Notes: generated by a model from the letters alone, not told the origin. A stretch of 64,000 nucleotides of DNA from Alligator mississippiensis (GCF_030867095.1 NC_081831.1:42345319-42409318), one strand, 5' to 3'. Counted from the stretch's first letter, positions 1-13,149 are shown. Program-made: numbers and translations.

Positions 1-544
1 ATCAGGGGAGGGAGTGGAGGGTTGATTAATTTAGCTTGCTATGTTATTAGTATTATTGTAGTGCCAAGAGGCCTGAACTGAAATCAGGCCCCCAAGGCAT
101 CTGGAGGGAGACAGCATTAGCACCAAAGAGCTTGCAGAGCTAGTGGACAAGCAGGACAGTGGGTGGGAGGCTACACTCATCCTTCAACTTCCTCAGAAGC
201 ATTGAACATTGTCTGCTGCCATGGCTGAGGACTTTGACTGGGGTATGCCAATGCTCCTGCTGGGACTACAAAAAACTTGAAGGTTCCTGGTTAGAGGGTC
301 TTGCTCCACTGCTCAGGATCAGATCAATTGTCACATTTCCGAGCAGGAAAGAATTTTGCCCCCACTCAGATCAGCATTGACTGTGAGCAGTTTTGCCTTC
401 CTCCTCTGTGGCAAGAGGCATGGTGCTCTTCCTTGGATCTCCTGAGTATATTTTAGCAAATTACTCTCTCTGTCCTTACATTGACTGGGCCTACATCCCA
501 CTGCTTTACCTGTGGCGAGTGACAGTGGATGTTTTTGGGCAGTG

Positions 545-705
545 TCGTGGTGAGTGAGGAGTATTCACGTAGTTTTAAGAACAGGTTGGACAAAATTGAA
601 CAGGCTGGTTTAGAGAGGGATGATCCTGCCTTGAGCAGTGGTCTAGACTGGATTGCCTCCTGAGGTCCCTTCCAGCCCAACTGATCTTTCATTCTCACCT
701 ACATA
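545..705 (+). mobile_element. CR1 3'-end fragment
   Basis: The sequence 'aagaacaggttggacaaa' followed by 'ctcctgaggtcccttccagcc' and 'tctttcattct' is the conserved end of CR1 elements (last codons and 3' UTR). No RT sequence is left. Confidence 0.75.
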
Positions 706-894
706 TACACTTCAAAACCAGAGCTGCCAGCTCACATGGATATGCCTGGAACCAAGAAGGGATTAGCTGCAGAAGCATTACCAGCATTTAATTTTAAGGC
801 TATGAACAGGGATTGTGAAGACAACAAAATGCCAGGTAAAAGAAGGGAAGCTATACCTTTCCCTATTCATCAGGAAGAGCAGGTATCTCATGAG

Positions 895-1215
895 GAAAGG
901 GGTCGTGGGTGACTGGTGCCACCTTAATCGGGGGGGGGCATGTGCCCCCCCAGCTATCAGTCAGCGACCAGGGGAGTGGGGGGGCCCCCCCGGGGCAAAA
1001 CTTACTGACCGGTAAGCAGCCATGCTGATCCTGAAAGTGGCTGCAGCGTTCCCGGAAGGAGCCACGGCCTACATGCGGTGCTCTGTTCCCCCTGCCCATT
1101 GCCTAAGCGGGGAGCACAACCAGCCAGGGGGTGCATCAGCACTCTCAGGGGCTGCACATGCATCCCTGTGCACCCCCTACACGTTGCCACTGAAAGGGGG
1201 TGTTGGCAGCTTGCT
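895..1215 (-). repeat. GC-rich dispersed repeat, copy A
   Basis: The reverse complement matches copy B (about 9950-10300) over the order: a 'gtgca...gcacccc' palindrome, 'gagagtgctgatgcaccccct', a Gly/Ser-codon-like GC-rich middle with 'gctgcagccac', and 'tggtcgctgact'. It is more diverged than copies B and C and has long runs of G and C around 930-995. Confidence 0.65.
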
Positions 1216-2440
1216 GCTGAGGTGCATCTGTGGTGGCCTGGCCCTCTGGTCAGGAGCCACCACTGCTTCCTGTGAGAATGTGGGCTAAAGAAAGAAGGAT
1301 CTGATGATTGTGATGCAAGGGGGGAGGAGCCTATTAGGTCATGTGGTGCTTGAGTATTCAAGCAATGGGTTCCTGAGCAGGATGACAGACCCATACCCCA
1401 GTCTCTACTCTGCATCACTGAAGTGAGCGGCTGTCATCAGGATCACCCCCCATGTTTTCTCTCCCACAGCCAGCGTGAGGAAGACGGGTCCTTCATGGGG
1501 AACGTCTGCCTCATGCACTGATATTATAATTAAATGAATCCTTCATCTCTTCTGCTTTATTAATGCAAGGCAAGGGGAAGCAGGGGCTGAGGTGGGGAGT
1601 GACACAGAAGCAGGACCAGGATTTCTAAATCCTTCATCCTTCTCTTGCTTTCTGATGCCACAAATATGTAACGTCTCCTTTTCCAAACTTGTCTCTCCCA
1701 GGAATCTCTGGCAAAAAGTATGCTCCGATTAGCCTCAGAAGGGCGGCTGATATTTAATGCAAGCAGTGGTATTGCATATTTTGCTTCTAGTAATCTCCTT
1801 CTGCTTTAGTGCTTTGAGACCATCAGACGTTGGGGGTGGGGAGAGGGAGAAAAACAAATAGAGCTCATCAAAACCAACAAACAAAAACCTCCTGCTCCCA
1901 GCTCCATAATCCCCTCCAGGCCTTCCAATCGCCATGGCAACCAGTAGGCCTTCAGGCCCCCACAGCCCTCCATTGAGTTGTTATCTGAGTAGTGTTGGAG
2001 CTGCTGCTATTGCCTGGACTGTTTGCAGTGGGGGGGAACTGATACAGACTGAGTGAATGCTAGATGAGGGACAGCGTAGTTAGTTACCACGAGCCCCTCT
2101 TCTTTCTTCCCCCAGCTCTACATAGTCTCTTCTGACAGCATTATTTCTCTCAGTTGACATCAGCTGTTTCATTGATTTTTAGAGCAGTTCCTCCCTTCTG
2201 CAGACATGCACAAGCTCAGACAGACAGAAGAGCTAATGGCAGGGCCAGAGAAATGGGGAGATATGGTCTGATCCCAGATCATACATAGGAGATTACTTGT
2301 CCTTTTGGCCTAATTTCTGCACAAATGTCAGCCTAGACAACATGTTTTGATCCTAACATGGTGGGTTCCCCCAAAAATGGCTGAAACAGTTGAGACTACA
2401 TGCGTGGCAGACTACACAGTTGTTACTGCTGCATAAGCAA
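1216..2440. other. intergenic, nothing recognised
   Basis: Unique-looking sequence with no exon, RNA gene or repeat that I can name. Open frames are short and unremarkable. Confidence 0.6.
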
Positions 2441-2449
2441 GTGCTAAAT

Positions 2450-2630
2450 GACTATGCAGTAACCAGCATTATTGCATAGTACTGTAGCTGCATGGTTTTT
2501 TTTTCTGATGCTACTGCACAGTAGCTCATTGCTATTGCACAGTAGCATCACATCATAGTGCCCAGCAACACTAATGCATGGTAGCATCAAATTGCTGCAC
2601 AGTACCTTGTTGTGTAGCTGCACCCTTAGA
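2450..2630. repeat. degenerate minisatellite
   Basis: Variants of 'ctgcacagtagc' recur: attgcatagtac, actgcacagtagc, attgcacagtagc, aatgcatggtagc and gctgcacagtacc, spaced about 25-60 bp. It looks like an old decayed tandem array. Confidence 0.45.
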
Positions 2631-3775
2631 GAGATGGGACTAAAATAACAGCATACCCCTTTTATGCAGGACTTTTTCATAGAACATTTCATTTCATTCA
2701 GTCTGGGGCCATTTGGCCTGTTTTCTTCTTTTAGTTGATCTGGAAGCCCACACTCTCACTAAGGATATCCCATAAGACTTTGTGGTTATCTCAGGATCCC
2801 ATCCCGATAGCTAACCTCTCACTGGGCTGCAGTTTCACAAGATGCTTACTATGGAGCAAACTGACTTTACCCCAGAGCAAAAGTGGAGTAAACACATTAT
2901 GCATGGTTTTACATCAGTGTTAGTCGCTTTGTTCTGGGGTCAAGTTACCCCTCATAAAGTTACACCAGCGAACTGGGTGCATGTCCACTCTTCTAATCCA
3001 TTTCATCATGGGGTAATTCTGCTCAGTGCAAACTGGTTCACCCACCACTACTAGCCAGGCACTGTAATGGCACCTACTGCAGGCAGTGAGCTTGGGGGGC
3101 CTGGCCATGTATCTGATGCTTACTACAGAGTAAGTTTACCACAGAATGAACTCTGTAGTAGTTGTTTTATGTGACCACTCCCTCAGTGAGCATACTCTTA
3201 AGGTCTCCATCCTGTCCCTGCTGTCTCACAAGGCTGCAGGCTACAAGGGACTGTTCAAGAATGCCAGGTCTTATGTAGATAATGCACACCACTTGTATCC
3301 ATGCTGGATAACTGTAATTTGTTTAACTACATAGCCCAACACTGCTCCCAAATGTTTGCCTGTTGCTACATTGTAACAGACTCTGGGTATCTACAGGTAG
3401 GTTAAGTGCATTAACCACTTAAGTGCATGTGATATGAACCCTTTGCCCCCACTCTCTACTTTGTAATGGAATTGAGTTCTCGTTAACTACATAATTCATT
3501 AAACTGACTAGGAACCATGAATTTCAATGCTTCTTAAGGCAGCCTTGAACTGACTAGGCTGCTATGACACCTATAAGGCACTTTGGGAAAGGAGGGAGGA
3601 AGCTTTAATGAGGTGTAAAGAGGATAGTGCGGCCTGATCCTGTAGTTAGTGCTGTTCAGGTTGAGTTCGGATGAGTACATATACAGTAAGCAGGTTCACC
3701 ACCTTTTTCTAGCTCTGAGGATATTCACTTAACTGGAATACACTGGAAAAATTAATAATGGAGATGAGTCTAAGG

Positions 3776-4003
3776 CAAGGGTAAGCAATGTTTTTGGGCA
3801 GAGTGCCAAAACCACCCACAATCTCAACTTGTAAGATATAAGCATACCGGGGCAGATGGTGGGGAAGCCACAAAAGTCCCAATCCTTCTTGTGGTAGCAC
3901 ATCCCCAGCCCCTTCCCCACTGTCTGCCCTGAGGCTCACATGCCAAGCAAAATCCCTTTGCATGCCACACTCTGGCACTCGTGCCAGGGGTTGCCTACCC
4001 CTG
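3776..4003. mobile_element. hAT-like MITE with 8-bp target duplication
   Basis: Left end caagggtaagcaa (3776-3788) and right end ttgcctacccctg (3991-4003) are imperfect terminal inverted repeats. Inside them, 'agagtgccaaa' and 'ctggcactcgtgcc' extend the pairing. The element is flanked by gTCTAAGg (3768-3775) and aTCTAAGa (4004-4011), an 8-bp duplication with six positions conserved, the size made by hAT transposases. At 228 bp it has no coding capacity. Confidence 0.7.
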
Positions 4004-4011
4004 ATCTAAGA

Positions 4012-5880
4012 CTTCACTCTCTTGGTGAGCTCTTCCCAGGGTGCCCTGCAAATAAGAGACAAGCCAATGCCTACCTGAGAAACATCAAGTGAAGTCCATC
4101 CATAATTAGTGGAGCTGCACTCATTTGCCTTTAGCCCAAAGAGGACTGCAGCCCCTCTGAATATTATGTGGTTTCTCCAATGCTGAGAGTCATCTATGTT
4201 AAAAGAAAGAAAAGGACTAGCACTAGGAACAAAGCCTCCCCTTGATATAGCACAGCAAGGAGAGATAATAGAAGGTGTATCACTGCTGCACATCAGTATT
4301 TCCAGACTGAAAAATGGACACTGTACACCCTCTCCAGAATCCATGTGTTGGCCCAGCCCCTCTACACAGTCCTTCTCTCCTGTTCCCTTCCCACAAACCC
4401 CAATGGGTTCTTCAGCCCTCAGCTGGCTGACCATTGCTCCCTTCCCCCTTTCTCACAGGTCCTGTCTCCTGCCAATCCTCTAATCCTGTTTGCTGTCTTT
4501 CTGTAGATTTCTTCCAGTTCCTCAAGGCTTATTTCATGATGCTGTGCCTACTGCTCTCTTCCAGTGTGGTGCCCACTGTGAGGAGTGGGGCATATTATCT
4601 CCAATGTGTTATACTAAGAGATACATATAACCCATTCAGTCCACAACAGCATTTGCATCTTGAGCAGCTGGTCCACAGTGTGAGCTCTTGTCTTATCTTA
4701 GTTGTTACCTCCTCATAGCCCAACCTCTTCTACTGCCTCCCTGCTCTCCAGCTCTTAGGGACCTGCCTGGACCAGAAAGTGGTACTAGTCTTGGGGTTCT
4801 TGGTGGGAACGATGTGGGCCTTCCTAAAGCTATCTTGCATCTCCTCTGCTGACAAATTCCTCTGCTTTCCTGTGCAAGGACTGCCACACACGCTCCCTTC
4901 ACAGTGCCACTTCTTTGGGCCATGGGTGGTTCAGGGCTCAGGAAAGCAGTAGGGCAATGGAGTACCAAAGAAGTAGGCAGAGCAGTAAAAGAAGCCATGA
5001 TGGTGTGGGGGGAGCTTTGTTGGAGTAATCTGGGGTGGCCATGGGCAAGTGACCTGTGGGAAGGGAGAAGGAACGTGTAAGCTGGGACAGGATGAGCTCT
5101 TCCCTTACAGGATGAAAGGGAAGGTGAGACTCCATGGGTTAAGTTTCAGTCTTCCCGTTAGTATTTGTGCTGGGCTTAGCTCTAAGCCTTGAGTGTATTA
5201 TTTGACACTTATCTAAATTAAACCTTCCCCTTCAGCAGCCCATCTTCTGGAGATCACAGGATCATCCTGTAATGTTGATCTTGCTTCACTCTGCTTGCTT
5301 GCTGTCATCTGCAAACATGATCCATCTCCTGTTTACTTTAATGAGACTGATCTTTCCTCCCCATGGGTCACTGAAAACAAGATATTGAAGTCTGAAACTG
5401 GCAGGTAGTGTCACCTCAACCCAACCTTCCCTCAAGTGCTCTTCATCTGCTTCTGCACAACCCTATGTGCAGATCATGTGCGTAAGTGCAAGTACATGCA
5501 GATGCCTGCAGAGGTACCCAAGTGTGTGCAAACAGCCACACACTGCCATACACTCAGACACTCAGGCTGTTCATAGCCTCTTGGGTTTGCACACAGCAAT
5601 TTCCTTTCTCTCGGGCTTCTTTCAGCTTTTGCCTTGCCCTGTTACTGTTCCTTTCTACCAAGATATTGTATGGACCTTGAAGACGGTTTAAGGACCAAAA
5701 AGTTTAAGACCCTTCAATCTCCCTGCAATGTATTGGGTTTTTACTGCCCATTGCTTATAGACTTTTGTGGGTGGGCCCAACTGCCAAGAGGAAGAACCTC
5801 AAATTCCCTAATAACTTCATCCAATAGAAACCCATGCACTAGATCAGTATTGCCAGGGGAATGAGTGTAACTACACACAG
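4012..5880. other. intergenic, nothing recognised
   Basis: No coding or repeat signal is visible. The open frames (up to 142 codons on the minus strand near 4.0-4.4 kb) lack conserved motifs. Confidence 0.6.
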
Positions 5881-6269
5881 TGTTGGGGAAAACTTGTCCC
5901 CGGGTTCATTAGGCGGAGGCTCAGACGAACAACAACATAAGTTTAAAGGCTTGATTTATTAAAGAATGCATTCTGAACAGACAACTGCCCCAAGAGTTGT
6001 TGTTCTACTTCGCGCACAGCTTGATTATATACCAAGTATGATATAGGAAGTATGACATCATATGCATAGTAACAGATACATCAATCTATTTAATAGCCAC
6101 ACTCTTTCTATACTAGTATCCTGTTTTTACTAAACTAGAATTGTTCCAGTTTGTGCTTAGCCTAGCAGTTCGGGATCATGCCCTTTGACTTCCTCATAGC
6201 TTAAGCTGTGTACGCGACCTGCTCGCTTACACATAATGGCGATTGACTCCATTCTGTTCCCCTTCAACA
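5881..6269 (-). mobile_element. solo-LTR-like element (endogenous retrovirus type)
   Basis: The 389-bp segment begins tgttgggg and ends ttcaaca, giving the TG...CA termini and a 5-bp inverted repeat (tgttg/caaca). Read on the minus strand it has an AATAAA signal in 'ctttaataaatcaagcc' not far from its 3' end, as expected for an LTR. No internal viral genes, primer-binding site or second LTR are seen in the window, so a solo LTR is most likely. A clear target-site duplication is not visible, which lowers confidence in the exact borders. Confidence 0.6.
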
Positions 6270-6847
6270 GCTCATAGCTGAGATCATTTTTTCACTGGGA
6301 AGGGTGAAAACACCAGAGGCTAAAGGGAAAACACCCACTAATAGGAGTTCTAGGAATTTGTTCTCTGTGTTGAATAGTTCATTCAGAAACAAGTGCCTTG
6401 TGACCTCACTTTGAAATGTCATTCTGAAAATTTTATTATAAGAATTTGCCTAAGGATATGTGTATATTTTTACAAGATCCTCAGTTTAGACATGTGTGTG
6501 TGTGCGCAAGTGCATGCACACATGCGTGCATACGGAGCCAAGCTAAACAGGTCAAAAATTGTCCTTATGCCAAAACTCCCCATTCAGGTCCTAACAGATA
6601 TATTCTCAGATGGTTGTGACTAAAGATGAAGGTTTCTTAAGAAAATGTCTGATTGTCTTCTCATTAACTACGTTTCAATGGACTGGTTTCCAGAAGCTGT
6701 GTTTGCCACAAATGGATGTTTCTGCAGCTTGGGTGACAGTGGGGCAGGTAAGTAGCCAGCTTACCCTCTGAGAGGTCAGTGAGAGTGATGTAGGGGCAGG
6801 GAACAGAGTCCATCCTTCCCATCTGGGTAGTGGTTATCAGGCAACAT

Positions 6848-7745
6848 GGAATAGACTGCACCCTCAGCAAGTTTGCAGATGACACCAAGCCAGGGGGAGT
6901 AGTAGATACATTGGATGGTAAAGCTAGGATTCAGGGAGACCTTGAAAAATAGGAGAATTGGACCAAAATAAATCTCATGAGGTTAAATAAGGACAAGTGC
7001 AAAGTCCTGCACTTAGGACAGAACAATCCCATGCACTGGTACAGGCTGGGGGCTGACTGGCTAAGCAGCAGCTCTGCAGAAAAGGATCTGAGGGTTACAG
7101 TGAACAATAAGCTGAATATGAGTCAATAGTGTGCCTTTTTTGTGAAGAAGTCTAACAGCATACAGGGCTGCATTAGTAGGAGCGCTGCCAACAGAACAAG
7201 GGAAGAGATTCTTCTCCTCTGTTCAGCACTGATGAGACCACCTCTGGAGTACTGTGTCCAACTTTGGGCCCCCCACTACAGAAAGGATGTAGACAAATTG
7301 GAAAGTCTAGTGGGGGGCAACAAAAATGGTTAGGGTGCTGGGGCAAATGACTTCTGAGGAGAGGCTGTGGGAACTGAGTTTATTTAGTCTGGAGAAGAGA
7401 AGACTGAGGAGGGATTTAATATCAGCCTTCTACTACCTGAAGGGTGGTTAAAAAGAGGATGCAGCTAGACTGTTTTCAGTGGTGGCAGATGACAGAACAG
7501 GAAGCAATGATCTCAAGCTGCAGCGAGGGAAGTTTAGGTTAGATATTAGGAAAAAATGTCTCACCAGGAGGGTAGTAAAGCACTGGAACAGGCTACCTAG
7601 AGAGGTTATGGATTTCCATCCTTTGAGGTTTTTAATACCTAACTAGACAAAACCTTGTCAGCGATGATATAGTTGGGGATGGGGATGGGAATGAGCAAGG
7701 GGTTTGATTAGATGACCTCTCTGAGCTCATTCAGTGCTGAGCTAA
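6848..7745 (+). mobile_element. CR1 LINE 3' fragment, decayed
   Basis: The translation starts at the RT catalytic region (TLSKFADDTK) and continues through DKCKVLHLG, then ALMRPPLEYCVQLWAP in another frame, with several stops and frameshifts. The order of motifs matches the C-terminal half of CR1 RT. It is clearly older and more broken than the copy at 40.4 kb and belongs to a different CR1 subfamily judging by sequence. It is 5'-truncated like most CR1 copies. Confidence 0.88.
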
Positions 7746-9949
7746 GAAAATGCGCAGCCAGGATTTTTATTAATAAAAGACACTTTGACACCACTGCTGT
7801 TGACAGAAGCAGGCTTTGATGGCCAACAAATCAATGGCATACAAGAAAGCAGTTCCCCAAAGCAGGGCTATGTTCAGTTGCACAGACACAGACACTACAC
7901 TGAAGACAGCACAACATACTGAGCTCTTCCCTCATGTACATGCCTGTGGCTGTCATGGGCTTTGATGGATACAGTACAAGCAGTAGTGTCTGGCCCCACA
8001 TATCAGTGGCACATGGCCTAGTCAGGGTTCTTGCACAGCCCCTCTTGCTGTGTTCTCCAAGGACCATGGTTCTCTCATTCCCATTTTGCAGACCAGTGGA
8101 GGATGTGGTGGCAGAGCAGACGGGGTCTCACTATGGCTCTAGAGGTGTGTTCAAGCCCTGCTCTGGGGCTGTGCCAAAGGCTGCCCCAGTCACCCCAGCT
8201 GTAACTGAGAATGAATGGTCACTGTGGTCCATCCTGAGGCAGGTCAGGTCCTTTCAGTATATTTTTCAACAGGCCGTCAGGCCCAGCATGAAGCACAGGT
8301 GCACCCAACATGAAGCCAAGTGCTATGCAAGCAAAGAAATCTCCTCATAGGCTGAGGCACCTTTTAACAAAAGCCAGGGTCCAGGACAGAGCCCCTTCCT
8401 GACATTGTCCTTCTCACTCCCCAACACTTTTCTGAATCATGTAGAATCCCACACAATGAAGAGATCATATGGTAGCAGGTAGAAAATTAAAAGAAGGTTA
8501 TGCAAACGAAAAGGCATTAACTAGGAGAGTTCTCCTAGGAGAGCCCAAGTCAGCTTACTGGGGACTTGCTCCCATACAGGCAGGGGCTAAAGCTTCATTT
8601 GCCGTCCTTGAGAAGGAGCTAATAAAGGTGCCCTTTGAGTGCTCCCTGACACCTTGGGCTTCCCATGGTCTCAGCTTCCTCTATGGAGATGCAGCTGGTT
8701 TCTGCTTATTTGTGATTTTTTTTACAGGAAGAAGAACACTTCATGAGTTCTCATGGCTGAATTATTAATCCTCACTGCCTTGGCATGACAAACAGCTCTC
8801 ATTAAAAGCACAGGGTGGGACTGTCTGTTCACCAGAAAGGATGGGGAGGGGCAGAGAACACAGCTGCAGGGCTGTCCTCATGGAGAAGCCTGGGAAAGCA
8901 TCCCAGGCCTGTTCCTCTGATGTCATGCACCTTAGAGAGATTCTGGCATGCGGGCAGAGGAGGGGAGATTCTACCTAGTTAGAATGGTGCTGTCTCATCC
9001 TCACTCTCAGGACTCATTCTGAGGCAAGAAGACTCAGTGTGGAGCTCCCTGCTGGACATGGACTGCTGACCCCTGTTTCTTGATGGGATGAGGTGGCTTG
9101 ATGTAGAGATGCAGGGCAAGAGCTGGAGACAAATGGCAAGCAATAGTTTCGCCCAGGCAAGCTGGAGCTACCTGCAAAGCTTCCGGATTCCTGCCCTCAG
9201 CCTTTAGGCTGCAAAACCCAGCTTGGGTGCACAGCATTCCCTGTCTTTTCCACAGCCCTGCACAGTGGCGAAAGGAGAAAGGAGATGTGGTGTCCATGTC
9301 TTTGAAAAGAGTGAAGGAAGGTACAAGGAGAGTTCTGCTGGGAAGGAGGGATTGGGTAGGTCGGAGAGCTGCCTTGGTCCTCCGAGAGCCTCAAGGTGTC
9401 TCCAGAGCTGTCAGCACCAACAGCAATTGCCACAGCACATGATTCTGGGGCACAAGGAGTAAACATCACCCTGGACCTGAAGTGACAGATACCTAAACAC
9501 CCTCCACACTGAGGAGATGGATCTCAGTCACCCAAGGAAGCCTTACCACTGCAGGGAGCTGCTGTAACCTTGCCAGGGTGGAGAGCAGAGACTCCCTTGG
9601 TGGTGAGGGTGTGAGGAGCTGCAAGCTGGTGAGGGAAAGCAGTAGGCCCCATCCTGACTGTCACACCCAAAGAGTGGCTGATATGCAAGTGAGTAGTGAC
9701 CCCTGGCTTGGAACATCCCCAGGGCTAATTCTTTCTTCAGATTCCCGATCCAAATCAGCCTAAGCAAGACAGAAAATGAGTGTAAGCAGTTCTCTGTCTC
9801 TCCTCTCTCCCTCTGTCGCTCCCCTGCTTCCCTGTCTCTCCCCTGCCTGCGGCTCACAGCTTGCTTCCATTTAAATAGCTGGGGTATTGTTAGCCCAGGA
9901 AAGGAGCCATAGAAGTGTAGACAGATGTTTAATGCAGTAAATCAGGAGC
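7746..9949. other. intergenic, nothing recognised
   Basis: No recognisable gene. A pyrimidine-rich stretch (ctctgtctctcctctctccc, about 9793-9850) lies toward the right end. Confidence 0.6.
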
Positions 9950-10300
9950 AACGCATAAGGGGTGCATGGGGGTGCATGTGCACCCCGAGAGTGCTAGTGC
10001 ATCCCCTGTCAGACCACGCTTCCTGTTTAGCCAGCAGGCAGGGGGGCAGGTGGGAGCACCAGCGCCCTTCTGGCAGCGCTGGCCAGGGAGTGGGGTTGTC
10101 AGCAAAAGCGGCTGCAGTGCTTCTGGAAGCAGCCACGGGAGCTCCAGAAGCAGCGCAGCCAGTTTTACAGTGAATGAGATTGGCCATGGGGGACTCCCCA
10201 CCAGGTCAGCGGGATTGACCACCAGGAGAACCACCCCCCCTTGGTCGCTGACTGGTGCCAGGGGGTCATGTTACTCAAGAGGCACCAGGCACCCAGGCAG
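9950..10300 (+). repeat. GC-rich dispersed repeat, copy B
   Basis: It runs from the palindromic 'gggggtgcatgtgcacccc' (about 9969-9987) through 'gagagtgctagtgcatcccc', 'gccagcaggcaggggggcag', 'tctggaagcagccacgg' and 'gtgaatgagattggccatgg', ending near 'ttactcaagaggcaccaggc'. The same blocks in the same order occur in reverse orientation near 1 kb and 29.3 kb. No ORF of known type is present. I do not recognise the family. Confidence 0.75.
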
Positions 10301-11289
10301 TAAACGACTTGACCAAAGTCTCCTTTCACTTTACAATCTCTTCTCTGGACTGGCTCACATGTCTGAGCAAGGCCTTGCACTGGCTGATCAGTCAGCCCAG
10401 AGGTGGGTAGGATTGGGTCCCTACAAGAGTCCTGCTGGCTGAGGACATGGGAACAGTGAGCATCCTCCCCTGTGAAGGAGAAGAGGCAGCTGAAGTAAGT
10501 TAGAGGACAGCAGTGGGAATGCTCAATGGTGTCAGAGTGGAATTACTGCTGGTTAATATGCTGCACTTAGAAGTGGATAGCACTTGACATGATGCTGCTG
10601 AAGTCTAACAAGGCTCTCCCAGACCATGTCTTCACCTGCAGCTCAGGGACAGAGGGACTTTCAGGGCAGCCCAGGATTCAGAGCTAGTAGTCACTGGGTC
10701 CCCACCGCAAGGAGGTAAAGGAATAAAGGAAAGTGCTGCTCTCGTAGTTTGCCACAGATGGGATTGGCTAGAGCTGGAGACTGATACTGTAAGTTTAGGT
10801 GCTCAGGACATCCCAGGTGCTCATGTCCCTGAGCCTTGGCTCAGCTTTCTGCAAGGTCTGTACAGTTAGTGACATATGTCATGCACCTGTGAACCACACA
10901 CACGCATGCGCGCCTACTATAGGCACACATGCCTACTAGTAAATGTATACCTACACATGGACTCCTACATGTATACACACACACACATACACACTCTCTT
11001 CCCCCCATTAAAAAAATTGTGAAGAGATCCCCCACCAGCTCCTATCCACAAGAAACACCTTCTACATCTGTAGTCCCTTCCACTGGTGGATCTCAAAGCA
11101 GTTCTTGATACTGACCAAATCTCAGGCTTAGCTGCCCGGCGGGTAGACAGCATTATTCAAAGCCAGTCAGGAAAGTTTCCCTGTTCCAGGAAAACACACT
11201 AAGCTTTTGAAGAGCTTTCCTGCCCAGAGCCAGGCCAAAAAAGGGGCAATCCCAAACATTTTCACAAACCTACAAAACAAAACAAAAAA
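10301..11289. other. intergenic, simple repeats only
   Basis: An irregular CA/TG-type stretch (about 10890-11000, with acacacacacatacacac) is the only structure seen. Confidence 0.6.
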
Positions 11290-11824
11290 GCTATCTGTCA
11301 CTCCACCCTGAGAAAGTCTTCTGAGAGCACTGTCACACTGACATTTCTGAAATGTTGTTGCTTTCTCTTTTTTATCATTTTTAATTTTTGTTATAAATCA
11401 CTTGTTTACATTTTGAAAGCAGCAAGGACTGGTGTGGCTGATATGTTCTACTGGACCAGCTGCACGGTTAGCAGAGATTTAAACAAGGTTCTAGATACCA
11501 TACACCTGTCCTCAGGTCAATTTGAAAGTGTAAGAATTTTTGTGTACCAGTCCATCCTCATTCAGAAAAGGTTGAAACAGGACAGTTTGCCAATTTTAGA
11601 ATTTTTGGTTGAAACATTTTTCAAATGAAGTAGCTCATCAAAACTGGCCCTTTCCCAATAATACCTTGAGAAAGACACCAGATGAAATAGGCTGTCACCT
11701 ACAAAAGCTGTTGCTCTCTGAATGAGTTAATCCTTAAGATGCCACCCTGCTTTGCTTTCTATCTGGCTTCAGACTAACATGGCTAAGCTACCTGTCACTC
11801 CACCCTGAGAAAGTCTTCTGAGAG
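11290..11824. repeat. 38-bp direct repeats flanking a 459-bp segment
   Basis: Copies at 11290-11327 and 11787-11824 contain ctgtcactccaccctgagaa and agtcttctgagag and differ at one visible position. They flank a segment that includes the 'cagactaacatggct' repeat piece. They could be a local duplication or the marks of an insertion. Confidence 0.8.
11640..11800. repeat. dispersed-repeat fragment ending in 'cagactaacatggct'
   Basis: The block 'gagttaatccttaagatgcc' to 'tctggcttcagactaacatg' resembles the other end of a common reptile interspersed repeat family in which the element's terminus reads cagactaaca-ggct. It supports a sauropsid origin. Its relation to the 34.1-kb insertion is an inference from memory of similar repeats. 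Confidence 0.5.
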
Positions 11825-13149
11825 AAAATGGAGTACTTGGAGCTGCAGCCAGAGAGTGACATGATGACACCTAGCACTTGGCAGTTGTCACTGCACTGCA
11901 TGACATAGCCTCACAGGACCTTGAGGTAGCAGTGGGGACCTACAGACATCAAGTCCTCTTGTGCCACAGATAGAGGCTTCTACCACCCAAGGTGAAGGAG
12001 GATCTCTCTTACTTGCTAGCAGTATTGGGCCTATGACACAGATCTCATTTTGCTCTTAGGTGATAAAGAGACTGGTTGTTCTGACTTGCTGCTCAGCACC
12101 TGGTAAATTCTCTCCTTCCCAAGGATGTTGTGATTATTTTCTGTTCAATAAAGATGCTCATTTTATTTCTCTTCATTTGTGTTTAATGTCCCAATGACAA
12201 TTCAGGCTTGCTTCCCCCATCCCCAAACTATTTTCCCAGCTGGAGGTGTGTCAGATGCAGAATACTTCCCCAGCAGCACATGTTGAAGAGCAAGAGTTAC
12301 ATGAACAGTTTCAGAAGAAAAACCCAGGGGGTGAAGTTACATCTCCACAACAGGAATGAAACAGCAGGGAAAATGCAGCCACACTTGAGAGACTGTCTCA
12401 GGAGCAATGGGAGCATATGAGACAAACAGGGCAGTTGAACTCCTCTGCCATGAATGCCCCATGAGCACAAGGAGAGCACAACCATTCTTAATCTAAAAGA
12501 GTAATGGTAATGGCCTGAGATCTCCACAGAGGCTTCTGAGCTCTTGCCACTGAAGACCTGGCCCTTCAAATGAGGCCTTGAAAGGACCCCGATTCTCAGA
12601 AAGCACTTAGTGCCCTCTCTTTGTAATCTGGCCCCTGTTGTAGGGCCGTCATTAGCCACCAGGCATTTTGGAAAATCCTGGGCCACACATGCCAGTGATT
12701 TGCACAGTAGTGACTAGACCTTGACTGAGGCCTCCACATCCAATGCTAGTAAAAACAAGTGTAATAGGAATAACAGTAGAGAGATACTGTTGAGAATCAT
12801 CAGTGCAGCAGCAGGACCTGAGAAGAGCTCAGGAGTAAACTGATGCAGAGGCTGAACCATCCCCAGGACTGGGTGGGCCTCAGAGAATGTCCCTCTCCAC
12901 ACTGGAAAAGCAGAATAAATGAGTTCCTGTGCAGCTCTTGGATGCCCTGGCTAGACCAGTGCCCATGCCAGGTCATTTGAGCTAGTTTGAGTCTTTCTGC
13001 AGTGTGCCAAGCAGACTTATCCACTGGTGGAGCAGTGTGGCTAAATCCAAGCTAGTGTTGAGGAACTATTTTCCCAGTCAGTTGCATTAAGCAGGCATTG
13101 TGGGAAGATTCCAGCATTTCACACAGTGTACCTGGCTTGTGGCTAAATA

